A stretch of 64,000 nucleotides of DNA, from the NCBI RefSeq assembly GCF_000473045.1, contig NZ_AXAY01000001.1, positions 124,001 through 188,000 of the forward strand, in the 5' to 3' direction. The DNA is from Bradyrhizobium sp. WSM3983 (GTDB lineage Bacteria; Pseudomonadota; Alphaproteobacteria; Rhizobiales; Xanthobacteraceae). The notes beneath the pieces are model-generated. The model was not told where the DNA came from, did not search any database, and saw only the letters and a program-made list of their open reading frames with translations. The translations under genes and the position numbers were made by a program. Of the stretch, positions 22,982 to 31,540 are shown one piece after another (within the stretch, counting starts at the first letter, position 1; each line of letters begins with the position of its first letter).

Positions 22982-23481
22982 CGGAGTTCTTTCCGTTAAT
23001 TCGGGCTGCGAGACGTGCTTGAAACAATCCCCTCGGCCCCCAAAGAGAGCCAAGGATAACATGCGGAGTCCGCGCCCTCGAAGATGATTTCGATGTGTTT
23101 CCGCGTCGAAACCGCGGTTCCAGACGGCATTGTCAAGCGGCGCAGGCCTGAACGGTCAAAGTTGAAACAGTCAAAATTGAAACAATCAAAGGTGAAATGC
23201 CTGGGCCCGCGCGATCGATCCATCAAACGAGTGCGCGCGACATTTCGCACGCCACCCTCCGGTCCACATTGACCCGGCAATCCCGCAGCCACGGCAAGGC
23301 TCGCAACGGAACGCACGCGTACCCCTCTTCCGGGCAGCAACTCGCCCGATTCCCAACCCAAGCACACTCAAATACCACTTCGGGCGCGGTAAGTATGGCG
23401 TTCAAAACTCACCGTTCCCCAACCCGTCGTGGTTGTGGTTCGCGCTAGATTCTGCCAGTTTAGCGCCCTGAAGGGACTTGT
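22982..23481. other. Intergenic region with 15-bp tandem repeats
   Basis: About 500 bases between the small hypothetical protein and the divergent LysR gene. Apart from the tandem repeat at 23150-23193 no gene is convincing. The short frames here lack ribosome sites and do not resemble known families. Confidence 0.6.
23150..23193. repeat. Three imperfect 15-bp tandem repeats
   Basis: Units GAACGGTCAAAGTT, GAAACAGTCAAAATT and GAAACAATCAAAGGT, followed by GAAA. The conserved core is GAAAC(A/G)(G/A)TCAAA. This AT-rich island in a GC-rich spacer looks like iterated protein-binding sites; they start about 290 bases before the LysR start codon. Confidence 0.65.
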
Positions 23482-24531
23482 ATGCACTCCTTGGCGGAAA
23501 GGGGCGTTCCACTGCAGGAACGCCTAAAGACAAATATCAGCGGCCTCTCCGATTGGGATGCGGCCCGCATCTTTTTGGAAGTCGTTCGTTGCGGCAGTTT
23601 CCGCTCGGCGGCCGAACGCTTGTCTCTGTCGATCAACGCTGTCCGCCGCCGAATCGATGATTTTGAGCGCCAGACCGGCACCACCCTGTTCACACGCGAT
23701 GTCCACGGGACCCATCTCACCGATGAAGGCGCGCTGGTGGTCTCCGCCGTCGAGCGCATGGAGGCGGCAGCCTTCGACGTGTTGCGCACCAGCGATTCGA
23801 CCGCCAACGCCCTCACCGGCGAAGTCCGCGTCGCCGTCACCGAGGGACTGGGCACCTTCTGGCTCGCCCCGCGGCTGGTGGAATTCCAACAGGCCTATCC
23901 GAATGTCCTGGTCGACCTGCATTGCGCGATGCGCTCGGCCGACGTTTCCCGCCACGAAGCCGACGTCGCCATCCATCTGTCGCGGCCGTCGGCGCTCGAC
24001 GTCAAGCTGGTGCGGCTTGGCCGCATGCATTTGATGTTCTGGGCTTCGGAAAAATACCTTGAGAAATATGGCACGCCGCGCTCGGCCCTCGAACTGATCA
24101 AGCACCGCCTGGTGCTGCAATTCGCCGACCAACTCGCCGCCAAGGAAACTTTCGAGAGCTTCTTCCCGGGCGTTCCGGAACGTGACCTCCTGGTCATGAA
24201 GACCAACGTCTCAAGCGCCAACTACTGGGCTGTCGCGAATGGAGCCGGAATCGGCGTATTCCCGAGCTACGCCATTGCGCTTGGCGGGAAGTTGATTCCA
24301 CTGGAGGTCGAGTTGAACCGACCGCTGGATATCTGGTTGTCCTACCATCCCGGTAGCGGTCGGATTCCCCGCGTGCGGCACATGATTGACTGGCTGATCG
24401 AAGCTTTCAGTCCGGCTCGCTTCCCGTGGTTTAAGGAAGAATTCGTGCATCCGCATGAATTCAAGGACTCGTATATGGGCGAACCCCTGACCCAGCTCTT
24501 CGGGGGATTTTCAACCGAAGAACAAAGGTGA
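23482..24531 (+). CDS. LysR-family transcriptional regulator
   Basis: 349 residues. The winged helix-turn-helix is at about 24-84 (WDAARIFLEVVRCGSFRSAAERLSLSINAVRRRIDDFERQTGTTLFTRD), and the substrate-binding domain follows (about 110-310). The first 22 residues and the last 35 extend beyond a typical 300-residue LysR. Its stop overlaps the start of the XRE regulator gene by the GTGA arrangement, so the two are translationally coupled. The target and inducer are unknown. Confidence 0.9.
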   Translation: MHSLAERGVPLQERLKTNISGLSDWDAARIFLEVVRCGSFRSAAERLSLSINAVRRRIDDFERQTGTTLFTRDVHGTHLTDEGALVVSAVERMEAAAFDVLRTSDSTANALTGEVRVAVTEGLGTFWLAPRLVEFQQAYPNVLVDLHCAMRSADVSRHEADVAIHLSRPSALDVKLVRLGRMHLMFWASEKYLEKYGTPRSALELIKHRLVLQFADQLAAKETFESFFPGVPERDLLVMKTNVSSANYWAVANGAGIGVFPSYAIALGGKLIPLEVELNRPLDIWLSYHPGSGRIPRVRHMIDWLIEAFSPARFPWFKEEFVHPHEFKDSYMGEPLTQLFGGFSTEEQR

Positions 24532-24932
24532 AAACTAAAATGAAAGCAGCGGCGAAGAGAATGAAGCAGCGCAGTGCCGGCAAGCCGGACATTGAGCTGG
24601 GCAAGCGGATCCGTCTGCGGCGCGTCGAGATGAAGATCTCGCAGGCCGAGCTGGGCGAAAAGCTCGGCGTCAGCTTCCAGCAGGTCCAAAAATACGAGAA
24701 AGGCGTCAATCGCGTCGGCGCGGCTCGGCTTCAGCAGATCGCCACCGCCCTCGATGTGCCCGTGACCTTCTTCTATGACGGCGACAACAAGGCGCGCGAA
24801 GTCGAGAGTCTCCTGTTCCTGGACTCGGCCTTCAGCCTCCGCCTGCTGCGCGCCTACAGCAAGATCAAGGATCAGACGGTGCAGCGGCAGCTCGTTTCGC
24901 TGATGGAATCGATCGCGGCGAACGAAGCCTGA
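24528..24932 (+). CDS. XRE-family (Cro/CI-type) regulator
   Basis: 134 residues with an HTH_3 domain (about 22-78: LGKRIRLRRVEMKISQAELGEKLGVSFQQVQKYEKGVNRVGAARLQQIATALDVP) and a helical C-terminal tail. This is the rhizobial short-XRE group to which PhrR belongs. The GTG start overlaps the LysR stop (GTGA); an ATG at 24540 is the alternative. Together with LysR it forms a two-regulator operon with a strong hairpin and a T-run terminator downstream. Confidence 0.9.
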   Translation: MKTKMKAAAKRMKQRSAGKPDIELGKRIRLRRVEMKISQAELGEKLGVSFQQVQKYEKGVNRVGAARLQQIATALDVPVTFFYDGDNKAREVESLLFLDSAFSLRLLRAYSKIKDQTVQRQLVSLMESIAANEA

Positions 24933-24966
24933 GATCATCGACGGTCTGGCCTTCACGGCCAATGTT

Positions 24967-25000
24967 CAATCCGCCGCGCCGCGGGGGCGCGGCCGGATTG
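24967..25000. terminator. Large GC-rich stem-loop after the XRE gene
   Basis: A 14-bp stem (CAATCCG plus CCGCGCC at 24967-24980 against GGCGCGG and CGGATTG at 24986-25000) with one bulged C and a 5-base loop. It lies 34 bases after the stop and has no T-run. Confidence 0.55.
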
Positions 25001-25062
25001 GGCGAGGCCTGATTGGCAGAACCTAGGCTTGCGCGCCTTACGCGCGGCCTTCGATTTTTGGG

Positions 25063-25084
25063 GCGGCTTGGCCGCTCTTTTTTT
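25063..25084 (+). terminator. Rho-independent terminator
   Basis: GCGGC-TTG-GCCGC stem followed by TCTTTTTTT, about 130 bases downstream of the LysR-XRE operon. The rest of the 24,933-25,274 spacer shows nothing else convincing. Confidence 0.7.
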
Positions 25085-25274
25085 GGCAGTTCGTCGCGGT
25101 TTTCGCGAACCCGTCCCAACCTCGTTGCGACCTAATCGAGAGCCTTCGCGTCGGACGCACAGGGCCTCGTGCTTAATGGGACCGCAACCCTGATGCCCTA
25201 GCTTCTCGCCGATTTCGCGAATCAGCGCACGCAGCACAGCGGCCGGGAATTGCCTCTTGGGGAAAACCAGACAG

Positions 25275-26624
25275 ATGTCGAAACGCCATGCCGTGATCAT
25301 TGCCATGGGCCTCCTTGCCAGCGCTTCCGCGCTCGCGCAGACCGAGACCACAGGCCAGGCCGGCCCCAAACCCGCCGCCCCGTCCGGCATCGTGCCGGCG
25401 GCCGCCAACCCGGCTCACGCCGCGGCCCCAAAAGCAGCCACTGCGGCACCGGCTTCGACCGCCGAGAGCCGCTCCGCCGCAGCCCTCGCGCTGACGCATG
25501 AGCCGACCTATGACGAGGGCACCGCGCAGCGGATCAAGGACGCGGCGCTGAGCTATTCCGATCTCGCTGTGCGCGGCGGCTGGCCGACGATTCCTGCGGA
25601 CGCCAAATTTGCGCCCGGCGACCAGGGCGCCAATGACGACCTCCTCCGCAAGCGGCTGATTCTCTCGGGCGACCTCGCTGCCGAGAAGGCGAGCGGCGCT
25701 TTCGGCCAGGATCTCGCCGATGGCGTGAAGCGCTTCCAGGTCCGCCACGGTCTTGCGCCGACCGGCACGGTGACGCCACGTACGCTCGCGGCCATGAACG
25801 TCACGGTGCAAAAGCGCATCCGCCAGCTGGAGGCGTCACTCGAGCGGCTCGAAAACACCAATTTCAGCTTCGACCAGCGCTACGTCGTGGTCAACATCCC
25901 GGCCGCCTTTGCCGAGGCGGTCGAGAACGACGTCGTGGTACGGCGCTATCGCGTCATCGTCGGCAAGACCGAAAAGCCGTCGCCGACGCTGACGGCCCAG
26001 ATCACCGGCGTGGTGCTGAACCCGACCTGGACGGTGCCGTCCTCGATCGCCAAGACCGAGATCTCCGCCCATATGCGCAAGGACCCGACCTATCTGTCGC
26101 GCATGCACATGGAGGTGCTCGACGGCCACGACAATCCGATCGATCCGCATTCGGTCGACTGGTCGGGCACGCATGCGCCGAACTTCACCGTGCGCCAGCA
26201 GAACGGCACCTTCAACGCGCTCGGCGCGGTGAAGATCGACATGCCGAATTCCTATTCGGTCTACATGCACGACACCAACCAGCGCAATCTGTTCAGCGAC
26301 GACTACCGCTTCGATTCCCACGGCTGCTCCCGCGTCGACAATGTGCGCGATCTCGCCGCCTGGCTGCTCAAGGACCAGCCAAAGTGGACGCGCGCCGCGA
26401 TCGACGCGGAAATCGCCACCGGGCAGCATCAGGAAGTCGCCATGGCCAGGAAGGTGCCGGTGGCCTGGATCTATCTCACGGCGTGGATGACCAAGGACCA
26501 GACCATCCAGTTCCGCAATGACGTCTATAACCAGGACGAGCAGTTGCTGGAGGCGACCGCCGAGGAAGCCGCGTTCTTCAGCAATGCCGGCAACCATCCG
26601 CTGACCGCGCATATGGCGCAGTAG
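25275..26624 (+). CDS. L,D-transpeptidase family protein
   Basis: A 449-residue secreted or periplasmic enzyme with a signal peptide (MSKRHAVIIAMGLLASASALAQ), then an Ala/Pro-rich linker, a peptidoglycan-binding-like helical module (about 115-180: GAFGQDLADGVKRFQVRHGLAPTGTVTPRTLAAMN) and a YkuD catalytic domain (about 200-370). The active-site motif is SHGCSRVDN with the nucleophilic Cys. This is the YcbB-type arrangement. It would cross-link peptidoglycan or attach proteins to it. ATG 25275 gives a clean signal peptide; the longer frame start does not. Confidence 0.9.
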   Translation: MSKRHAVIIAMGLLASASALAQTETTGQAGPKPAAPSGIVPAAANPAHAAAPKAATAAPASTAESRSAAALALTHEPTYDEGTAQRIKDAALSYSDLAVRGGWPTIPADAKFAPGDQGANDDLLRKRLILSGDLAAEKASGAFGQDLADGVKRFQVRHGLAPTGTVTPRTLAAMNVTVQKRIRQLEASLERLENTNFSFDQRYVVVNIPAAFAEAVENDVVVRRYRVIVGKTEKPSPTLTAQITGVVLNPTWTVPSSIAKTEISAHMRKDPTYLSRMHMEVLDGHDNPIDPHSVDWSGTHAPNFTVRQQNGTFNALGAVKIDMPNSYSVYMHDTNQRNLFSDDYRFDSHGCSRVDNVRDLAAWLLKDQPKWTRAAIDAEIATGQHQEVAMARKVPVAWIYLTAWMTKDQTIQFRNDVYNQDEQLLEATAEEAAFFSNAGNHPLTAHMAQ

Positions 26625-26732
26625 GCATGCAATCGCGGCACGGGCGGATGCAGGTCCCCTCGCCCTGCCGCGGTTGACCTGGGCCTTGGCCCGGTCGCAC
26701 ATTGCGCCTCGTCAACGACAAGCGAGCGCGCG

Positions 26733-27548
26733 ATGCCCGATCTCTCCAATGAAACTCCCTACGCCAACGGCAAGATCATCACACAGGTCACCGACGGCGT
26801 CGGCGTGATCACCTTCAACAATCCCGACAAGCGCAACGCGATGTCGCTGGAGATGTGGGAGGGATTTGGCGAGGCGCTCATAAGCCTGCGCGACGACAAC
26901 GCGGTGCGCGTCGTGATCATGCGCGGGGCCGGCGGCAAGGCGTTCGTCTCCGGCGCCGACATCAGCCAGTTCGAGAAGACCCGCCACAATGCGGCTGCGT
27001 CCGAGGAATACGGCAAGCGCAGCGCCGCCCAGCGCGCGCTGCTCGCCGATTACCCGAAGCCGACGATCGCCTGCATCCAGGGGTTTTGCCTCGGTGGCGG
27101 CATGCAGGTCGCGATGCTCGCCGACATCCGCATCGCCGCGCATGACAGCCAGTTCGGCATTCCCGCGGCCAGGCTCGGCATCGCCTACGGCTATGACGGG
27201 TTGAAGCACCTGGTATCGCTGGTCGGCCCGTCCTGGGCGCGGCTTCTGATGTACACGGGCATGCGCATCGATTCCACTGAAGCGCTGCGCATCGGCCTCG
27301 TCGAGCGCGTGATCCCCGACGACCAGCTCTGGGGCGAGACCATGATGATCGCGGAGACGATCTCGCAAAGCGCGCCGCTCGCGATCAAGGCCGCCAAGAT
27401 CACCATCGCAGAGGTGCTGAGGGACGAAAGCGCACGCGACATGGATGCGATCAAGGCGATCGGCACGGCTTGCATGGACAGCGCAGATTTCCGCGAAGGC
27501 CGGCAAGCCTTCATGGAGAAGCGCAAGCCGCAGTTCCAGGGGAAGTAG
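26733..27548 (+). CDS. Crotonase-superfamily protein lacking both hydratase glutamates
   Basis: A 271-residue acyl-CoA-binding protein of the enoyl-CoA hydratase/isomerase superfamily. Oxyanion-hole segments are present (KAFVSGADISQF; CLGGGMQVAM). The two catalytic Glu residues of rat hydratase align with Gln (GGGMQ) and Ala (FGIPAARLG), so ordinary hydration is unlikely. Isomerase, hydrolase or decarboxylase chemistry must be considered. The start ATG lacks a strong ribosome site. It stands alone; the convergent LysR gene stops 20 bases away. Confidence 0.88.
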   Translation: MPDLSNETPYANGKIITQVTDGVGVITFNNPDKRNAMSLEMWEGFGEALISLRDDNAVRVVIMRGAGGKAFVSGADISQFEKTRHNAAASEEYGKRSAAQRALLADYPKPTIACIQGFCLGGGMQVAMLADIRIAAHDSQFGIPAARLGIAYGYDGLKHLVSLVGPSWARLLMYTGMRIDSTEALRIGLVERVIPDDQLWGETMMIAETISQSAPLAIKAAKITIAEVLRDESARDMDAIKAIGTACMDSADFREGRQAFMEKRKPQFQGK

Positions 27549-27567
27549 CCTCGGCGCCGGACGAGCC

Positions 27568-28467
27568 TCATACAGCCTTGGTGGCCCTCGCATGCCGATG
27601 ACCAGCCAACCGGGAGCCTTGCAAGATCTCCCTCAAGGCCTGAACATTCGCAGAGCCCGCTCCCTTGCGCCAGATGAGCACAGTCCACGCCCGGTTCTCT
27701 GTTCTTCCCAACGGGTGGACGCTCAAAAGTCTCCTGTCTGGAAAGGTGGCCAGAACGCTCCTTGGAATCAGCGCCACCCCCATGCCCGCAACAACGCAAC
27801 CTAGCATGGCGTGATATGACGCCAGTTCGATCAGGCGTTCCGGCATTTCGTTTCGCTTCGCGTACCAGTCTTCAAGCCGCTTGCGATGCGGGCATCCGTG
27901 TTCGAAGACGATGACGGTACGCGGCAGGTCACTGCCTTTCTTGCCGATCGGCGAATGATTGGCGGCCGCAATAATCACCAATTCTTCCTCGAAGGCGAGC
28001 GCTTTCTCAAATGGCTCATCGGCTATTGGTTCGGCAACAAGCGCCGCATCGAGATCGCCGGCGAGGATGGCGCTCGCCAGAACCTGCGGATTGCCCGTGC
28101 GAAGCTCCAGAACGACGCCTGAATGCCGTTGATGGTATTCGCTGAGCAGTCCCGGCAGCCTGACAGCCGCCGTGCTTTCCATCGCGCCAAGGCGGAACGT
28201 GCCGCGGGGTCTTGCATCTTGCAGAGCATCGCGAGCTTCATCGGCAAGAGCGAGCAGGCGATTGGCGTAACCAAACAGCACTTGGCCCTGGGGCGCCAGA
28301 CGCAAGCGTCTACCCTCTCGTACAAAGAGAGCAACGCCGAGATCCTCTTCCAACTGCCGGATACGGGTTGTGACATTGGACTGAACGCGGTGCAGCCGCT
28401 CGGCCGCGCGAGTCACGCCGCCTTCGCGCACGACCGCGACGAATATCCGCAGATCCGACAGATCCAT
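27568..28467 (-). CDS. LysR-family transcriptional regulator
   Basis: 299 residues from the ATG at 28467, which follows GAGAG at 5 bases. A longer in-frame start adds an odd AT-rich coded N-terminus. DNA-binding domain about 1-60 (MDLSDLRIFVAVVREGGVTRAAERLHRVQSNVTTRIRQLEEDLGVALFVREGR). The effector domain resembles the CbbR/GltR-type group. It is divergent from the DUF1330/ABM gene pair, which it probably controls through the AT-rich intergenic region at 28468-28585 (inference). Confidence 0.9.
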   Translation of the reverse strand: MDLSDLRIFVAVVREGGVTRAAERLHRVQSNVTTRIRQLEEDLGVALFVREGRRLRLAPQGQVLFGYANRLLALADEARDALQDARPRGTFRLGAMESTAAVRLPGLLSEYHQRHSGVVLELRTGNPQVLASAILAGDLDAALVAEPIADEPFEKALAFEEELVIIAAANHSPIGKKGSDLPRTVIVFEHGCPHRKRLEDWYAKRNEMPERLIELASYHAMLGCVVAGMGVALIPRSVLATFPDRRLLSVHPLGRTENRAWTVLIWRKGAGSANVQALREILQGSRLAGHRHARATKAV

Positions 28468-28585
28468 ATATCTCTCACAGTGATCAATTAGATCATAATT
28501 ATTCATTATATGTGATATCTTGCATTGGGTAAAGATCGCGGCACCGACGACGGCTTCTGCCGTCCGGGAAACAAAGGAGAATGAT

Positions 28586-28879
28586 GTGCCGAAGGCCTAT
28601 TGGATTGTGCGCGTGTCGGTTCGCGATGAACAAAATTATCCCGAGTATCTTGCTGCGGCTGAGCTAGCATTCAAGAAATTCGGCGCAAAGTTCATTGTGC
28701 GTGGAGGAGCGTTCGAACGAATGGAAGGAAACGCCCGCGAACGAAACGTCGTGGTCGAATTCAAGGATCGCCCCACGGCCGCTGCCTGCTACGCAAGTCC
28801 GGAATACCAGGGTGCGCGGGCTATTCGCCAAAAGTACGCGGACGCCGATTTCATCATCATTGATGGCATCGCCGACTAG
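28586..28879 (+). CDS. DUF1330 protein (dimeric alpha-beta barrel)
   Basis: 97 residues from the GTG at 28586, with GGAG 6 bases upstream. The DUF1330 pattern is clear (KAYWIVRVSVRDEQNYPEYLAAAELAFKKFGAKFIVRGGAFERMEG...VVVEFKDRPTAAACYASPEYQGARAIRQKYADADFIIIDG). Members are small ferredoxin-like fold proteins of unknown reaction. It is the first gene after the LysR divergent promoter and about 56 bases before the ABM gene, so the two are likely co-transcribed. Confidence 0.88.
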   Translation: MPKAYWIVRVSVRDEQNYPEYLAAAELAFKKFGAKFIVRGGAFERMEGNARERNVVVEFKDRPTAAACYASPEYQGARAIRQKYADADFIIIDGIAD

Positions 28880-28935
28880 GGCGATCGTCGCCGCAAAGCC
28901 TTGAACAGAATTCGTCCCACGCAGGGGATTATCTG

Positions 28936-29253
28936 ATGATCGTCACCGTATTTCGCACGCGAATGAATCTAGGTGCCCAAGATGAATATGGGCCGATGGC
29001 AAAGCGCATGAGCGAGTTGGCGCGAACAATGCCCGGCTACATATCGCACAAGGGTTTCATCGCGGACGATGGAGAGCGCGTGACGATCGTCGAATTCGAG
29101 ACGGAGGAAGCGCTCCATCAATGGCGGATTGATCCCGAGCACGGAAAGGCAAAGCGGCGTGGGATCGAGTCCTTTTTTAGCGAATTCAGATTCCAGATTT
29201 GCAGTGTCATTCGGGAGCGAGTGTGGACTGCAAAAGCAACCGGCCGCGTTTGA
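28936..29253 (+). CDS. ABM-superfamily small monooxygenase-like protein
   Basis: 105 residues with an antibiotic-biosynthesis-monooxygenase fold (MIVTVFRTRMNLGAQDEYGPMAKRMSELARTMPGYISHKGFIADDGERVTIVEFETEEALHQWRIDPEHGKAKRRG). Such proteins are cofactor-free oxygenases or haem-degrading enzymes; neither function is specifically indicated here. The C-terminal 15 residues run past the fold. Pairing with DUF1330 under a LysR regulator suggests a small catabolic or detoxifying module. Confidence 0.8.
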   Translation: MIVTVFRTRMNLGAQDEYGPMAKRMSELARTMPGYISHKGFIADDGERVTIVEFETEEALHQWRIDPEHGKAKRRGIESFFSEFRFQICSVIRERVWTAKATGRV

Positions 29254-29709
29254 ATCGGCATCGATCAGATGGCAGTCAATGTCCATCATTGTGGACGCGG
29301 CGAGGCCATCCAGGATCTTCCCGCAGAGACGGTCGGGATCGCCTCGCTGCGCTCGCAATGGCGACGTCGAGGCGCCCAACGCGTCTGGAGCCGTCAGCCC
29401 ACCTGAACCGTCATTCACGAAGATTAAATTCCTCACCCCCGTGATCGGACGCAGGCCTTATTCACGGGTCTCATAAAACCGGTGCGTTCCTACCATTCAG
29501 CGCGTAGCGCTTGCGCGCTGAAGCCGCGCGAATTCGGTCAATGTAACTGTCGGGCCAAAATCCAACCGCCCGCAACAATCATGTGTTCACGCTTGAGCAT
29601 TCAGGCTACACTTTCAAGTATTCTAAGAGGCCCGTTACGAAGCAGGGCCAACCGATATTGAAACCAATTGCGCAATCCTTCGTCTGCGCCTCGCACTAGA
29701 GAGGTTGCC
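29254..29709. other. Intergenic region with repeat remnants
   Basis: About 455 bases. It holds half of a Bradyrhizobium-type intergenic palindrome (about 29338-29367, GCTGCGCTCGCAATGG), a GAAGATTAAATTCC motif (29419-29432) that recurs at 31159, and a perfect 9-bp inverted repeat (TTCAGCGCG 29496-29504 with CGCGCTGAA 29514-29522). No gene is supported. Confidence 0.6.
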
Positions 29710-30471
29710 ATGAAGCACATTTTTCATCGTGCAGTCGATGACTGCCCGCTACAACGGTGTTCAGCGCAAGCATGTCGTCGTCGCCGTCGCCTCCTGAGCG
29801 CGGCGCTCTGCGCAATGTGCATATTCCAGTTCGCGACTGAAGCTGGCGCTCAATGCACGGCACGAGATGTATTGCAGAACCAACTGAAGCTGAGGAAAGC
29901 TACCTTGGCCCGTGCGCCGCACGCTCTGGTCAGATCAGCCGCCGATGTCCCGGCGTGGAAGACAATTACACTAGGGACTTTTGCAAATTCATTCGCCCTT
30001 CGTAACGCCCTGGACGCGGTTGGTTGCAACGTCGGAGGGCTTGCTGCGGAAATTCTCGCACGGCCGGCCTTTGTCGTCACTTCGACGAAAAACGACGTTC
30101 GGCTTGTTACTGTATCGGCGGCCGAACTGGGCTTTACGACCGACAGCGTGACCTTGGCTGCAATTTACGCGCGCGCTATAGAGCTGGGCTTTGAGCTTGC
30201 GGCACCGGAGACCGGCCCACAATTGAGACTTCAATATTTTGACCAACCGATAGGTGAATTCCTTATCATCGGAATGGAGCCAATCAAGACGTGGAGCGGC
30301 GAGCTGGTCATTCTGAACGTAGCCAATGGCGGAGCCGGACTTATCCTGATTGGTCAGGATGGCAAGGCTGACGCAGAAATATCTGCGACCTCCCGCGTGG
30401 TATTCGTGCGGTCGGATGAAGCCGTGCCGGCTGACCAGCTCGAGAAGGCAGCAGCATTCATGCCACCCTGA
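29710..30471 (+). CDS. Hypothetical exported protein
   Basis: 253 residues from the ATG at 29710, preceded by GAGAGG. A long basic head (HRAVDDCPLQRCSAQACRRRRR) is followed by a hydrophobic stretch (LLSAALCAMCIFQFATEAGA), consistent with export. The mature part (about 210 residues) is mixed alpha/beta and holds repeated hydrophobic strands (LRLQYFDQPIGEFLIIGMEPI, ELVILNVANGGAGLILIGQDG). No family recognised. GC content is lower than in neighbouring metabolic genes, in keeping with an accessory region. Confidence 0.6.
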   Translation: MKHIFHRAVDDCPLQRCSAQACRRRRRLLSAALCAMCIFQFATEAGAQCTARDVLQNQLKLRKATLARAPHALVRSAADVPAWKTITLGTFANSFALRNALDAVGCNVGGLAAEILARPAFVVTSTKNDVRLVTVSAAELGFTTDSVTLAAIYARAIELGFELAAPETGPQLRLQYFDQPIGEFLIIGMEPIKTWSGELVILNVANGGAGLILIGQDGKADAEISATSRVVFVRSDEAVPADQLEKAAAFMPP

Positions 30472-30561
30472 ATTCAAGGTGCCAGTTGGCGAGCAACTTC
30501 GCAGACCCAACATGCCATATCAAGAAAAGGCGCGAACGGCTCTGGCGGCATCAGCGGGTGC

Positions 30562-30795
30562 TCACCTCTGTGTCGGAGAAATTCCAATCCGATGAATTTC
30601 CATCTTCTGGCCGACGCCCTTCAAATTCTCGTGGTCGCGCGATGCCGCGTGTCCCTTGACGATGTCACTGACGCCGGGGGCTTCCATGACGGCTTCGGTC
30701 AGGCACACTTCGTTGACGCCGGCGAGGCCTTGCACGCGTGCAGCTATATTCACGTCCTGCCCGAAGTAATCGATCCGCTCGTTGAACCGTACGCC
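30562..30795 (-). pseudogene. Fragment of a class III adenylate/guanylate cyclase
   Basis: About 75 residues of the C-terminal part of a cyclase catalytic domain are readable ([36 protein letters not shown]...), including the G-x-x-VN-x-AAR motif. The N-terminal half of the domain and any start are missing. The similarity stops at about 30,795, where the opposite strand begins an EF-G fragment. A remnant of a larger gene. Confidence 0.7.
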
Positions 30796-31090
30796 GCTGC
30801 TGCTCGAGCCGATCATGAAGCTGGAGGTGATGACCCCGGAGGACTGCACCGGCCTCGTCATCGGAAACTTGAATTTGCGGCGCGGGCAGATCCAGGGGCA
30901 GGACACGCGTGGCGGCGTCACCGTCATCAACGCGATGGTGCCGCTGATCACCATGTTCGGCTACGTGAATCACTTGCGCTCGATGAGCCTGGGGCGCGCG
31001 CACTTCACGATGCAATTCGATCACTATGCCCCGGCACCCTCGCCCGAGAATGATCCGCCATTTCGGCCTGCGATCGGGATGCGTGCTTGA
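30794..31090 (+). pseudogene. C-terminal fragment of an elongation factor G gene
   Basis: About 98 residues match domain V of EF-G ([77 protein letters not shown]). The frame is intact to its stop, but GTPase domain G and domains II-IV (about 600 residues) are absent and there is no ribosome site. Some positions usually fixed in EF-G differ ([14 protein letters not shown]), suggesting a decaying paralogue. Confidence 0.8.
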
Positions 31091-31245
31091 ACGAGGCCTC
31101 GCGAAATTGGGACGGCAGGATAGAAGCGACGTTTTCGCTCCTGTGAACACCTGTTCAGGAAGATTAAATTCCCCGCGCCCTTGCGCTGCGATAGCAACCA
31201 ATTGATCTGCCGCAGGTTCTCCCGCCACCAACGAGGGAGATCGCG

Positions 31246-31533
31246 ATGAAACTCAAACTTGCTGTTCTTGGTCTGGCTGCCCTGGGCGGCGCGGCGCTGG
31301 CGTCGGGACAAGCGCTCGCTGCGATGCCCAACGGCATTCCGCAGGCCGATCAGGTCGCAGGCGGTCCAGCTGCGCATGTCGATCAGGTGCGCATGGTCTG
31401 CAACGCCTGGGGCCGCTGCTGGTGGCGCCCGAACTATTATGGCGCCTACGGCTATTATGGCGGCCCTCGACGCTTCTACGGTTACGGCCCGCGCCCGTGG
31501 GGCTGGGGCCATCGCCACTGGCACCGCTGGTGA
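31246..31533 (+). CDS. Small secreted Gly/Tyr/Trp/His-rich protein
   Basis: 95 residues with a signal peptide (MKLKLAVLGLAALGGAALASGQALA) and a mature tail rich in Gly, Tyr, Trp, Arg and His (WRPNYYGAYGYYGG...HRHWHRW). The ATG follows GAGGGAG. Such low-complexity secreted proteins are common in Bradyrhizobium, and the function is unknown; the His-rich end could bind metal. A compact terminator lies 7 bases after the stop. Confidence 0.75.
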   Translation: MKLKLAVLGLAALGGAALASGQALAAMPNGIPQADQVAGGPAAHVDQVRMVCNAWGRCWWRPNYYGAYGYYGGPRRFYGYGPRPWGWGHRHWHRW

Positions 31534-31540
31534 ATTCGAG

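Noticed and set aside
24953..25408. Minus-strand frame with a Lys/Arg-rich, histone-like tail
   Set aside because: The basic tail is the complement of a T-rich terminator region, the 5' part overlaps the L,D-transpeptidase signal peptide, and there is no ribosome site.
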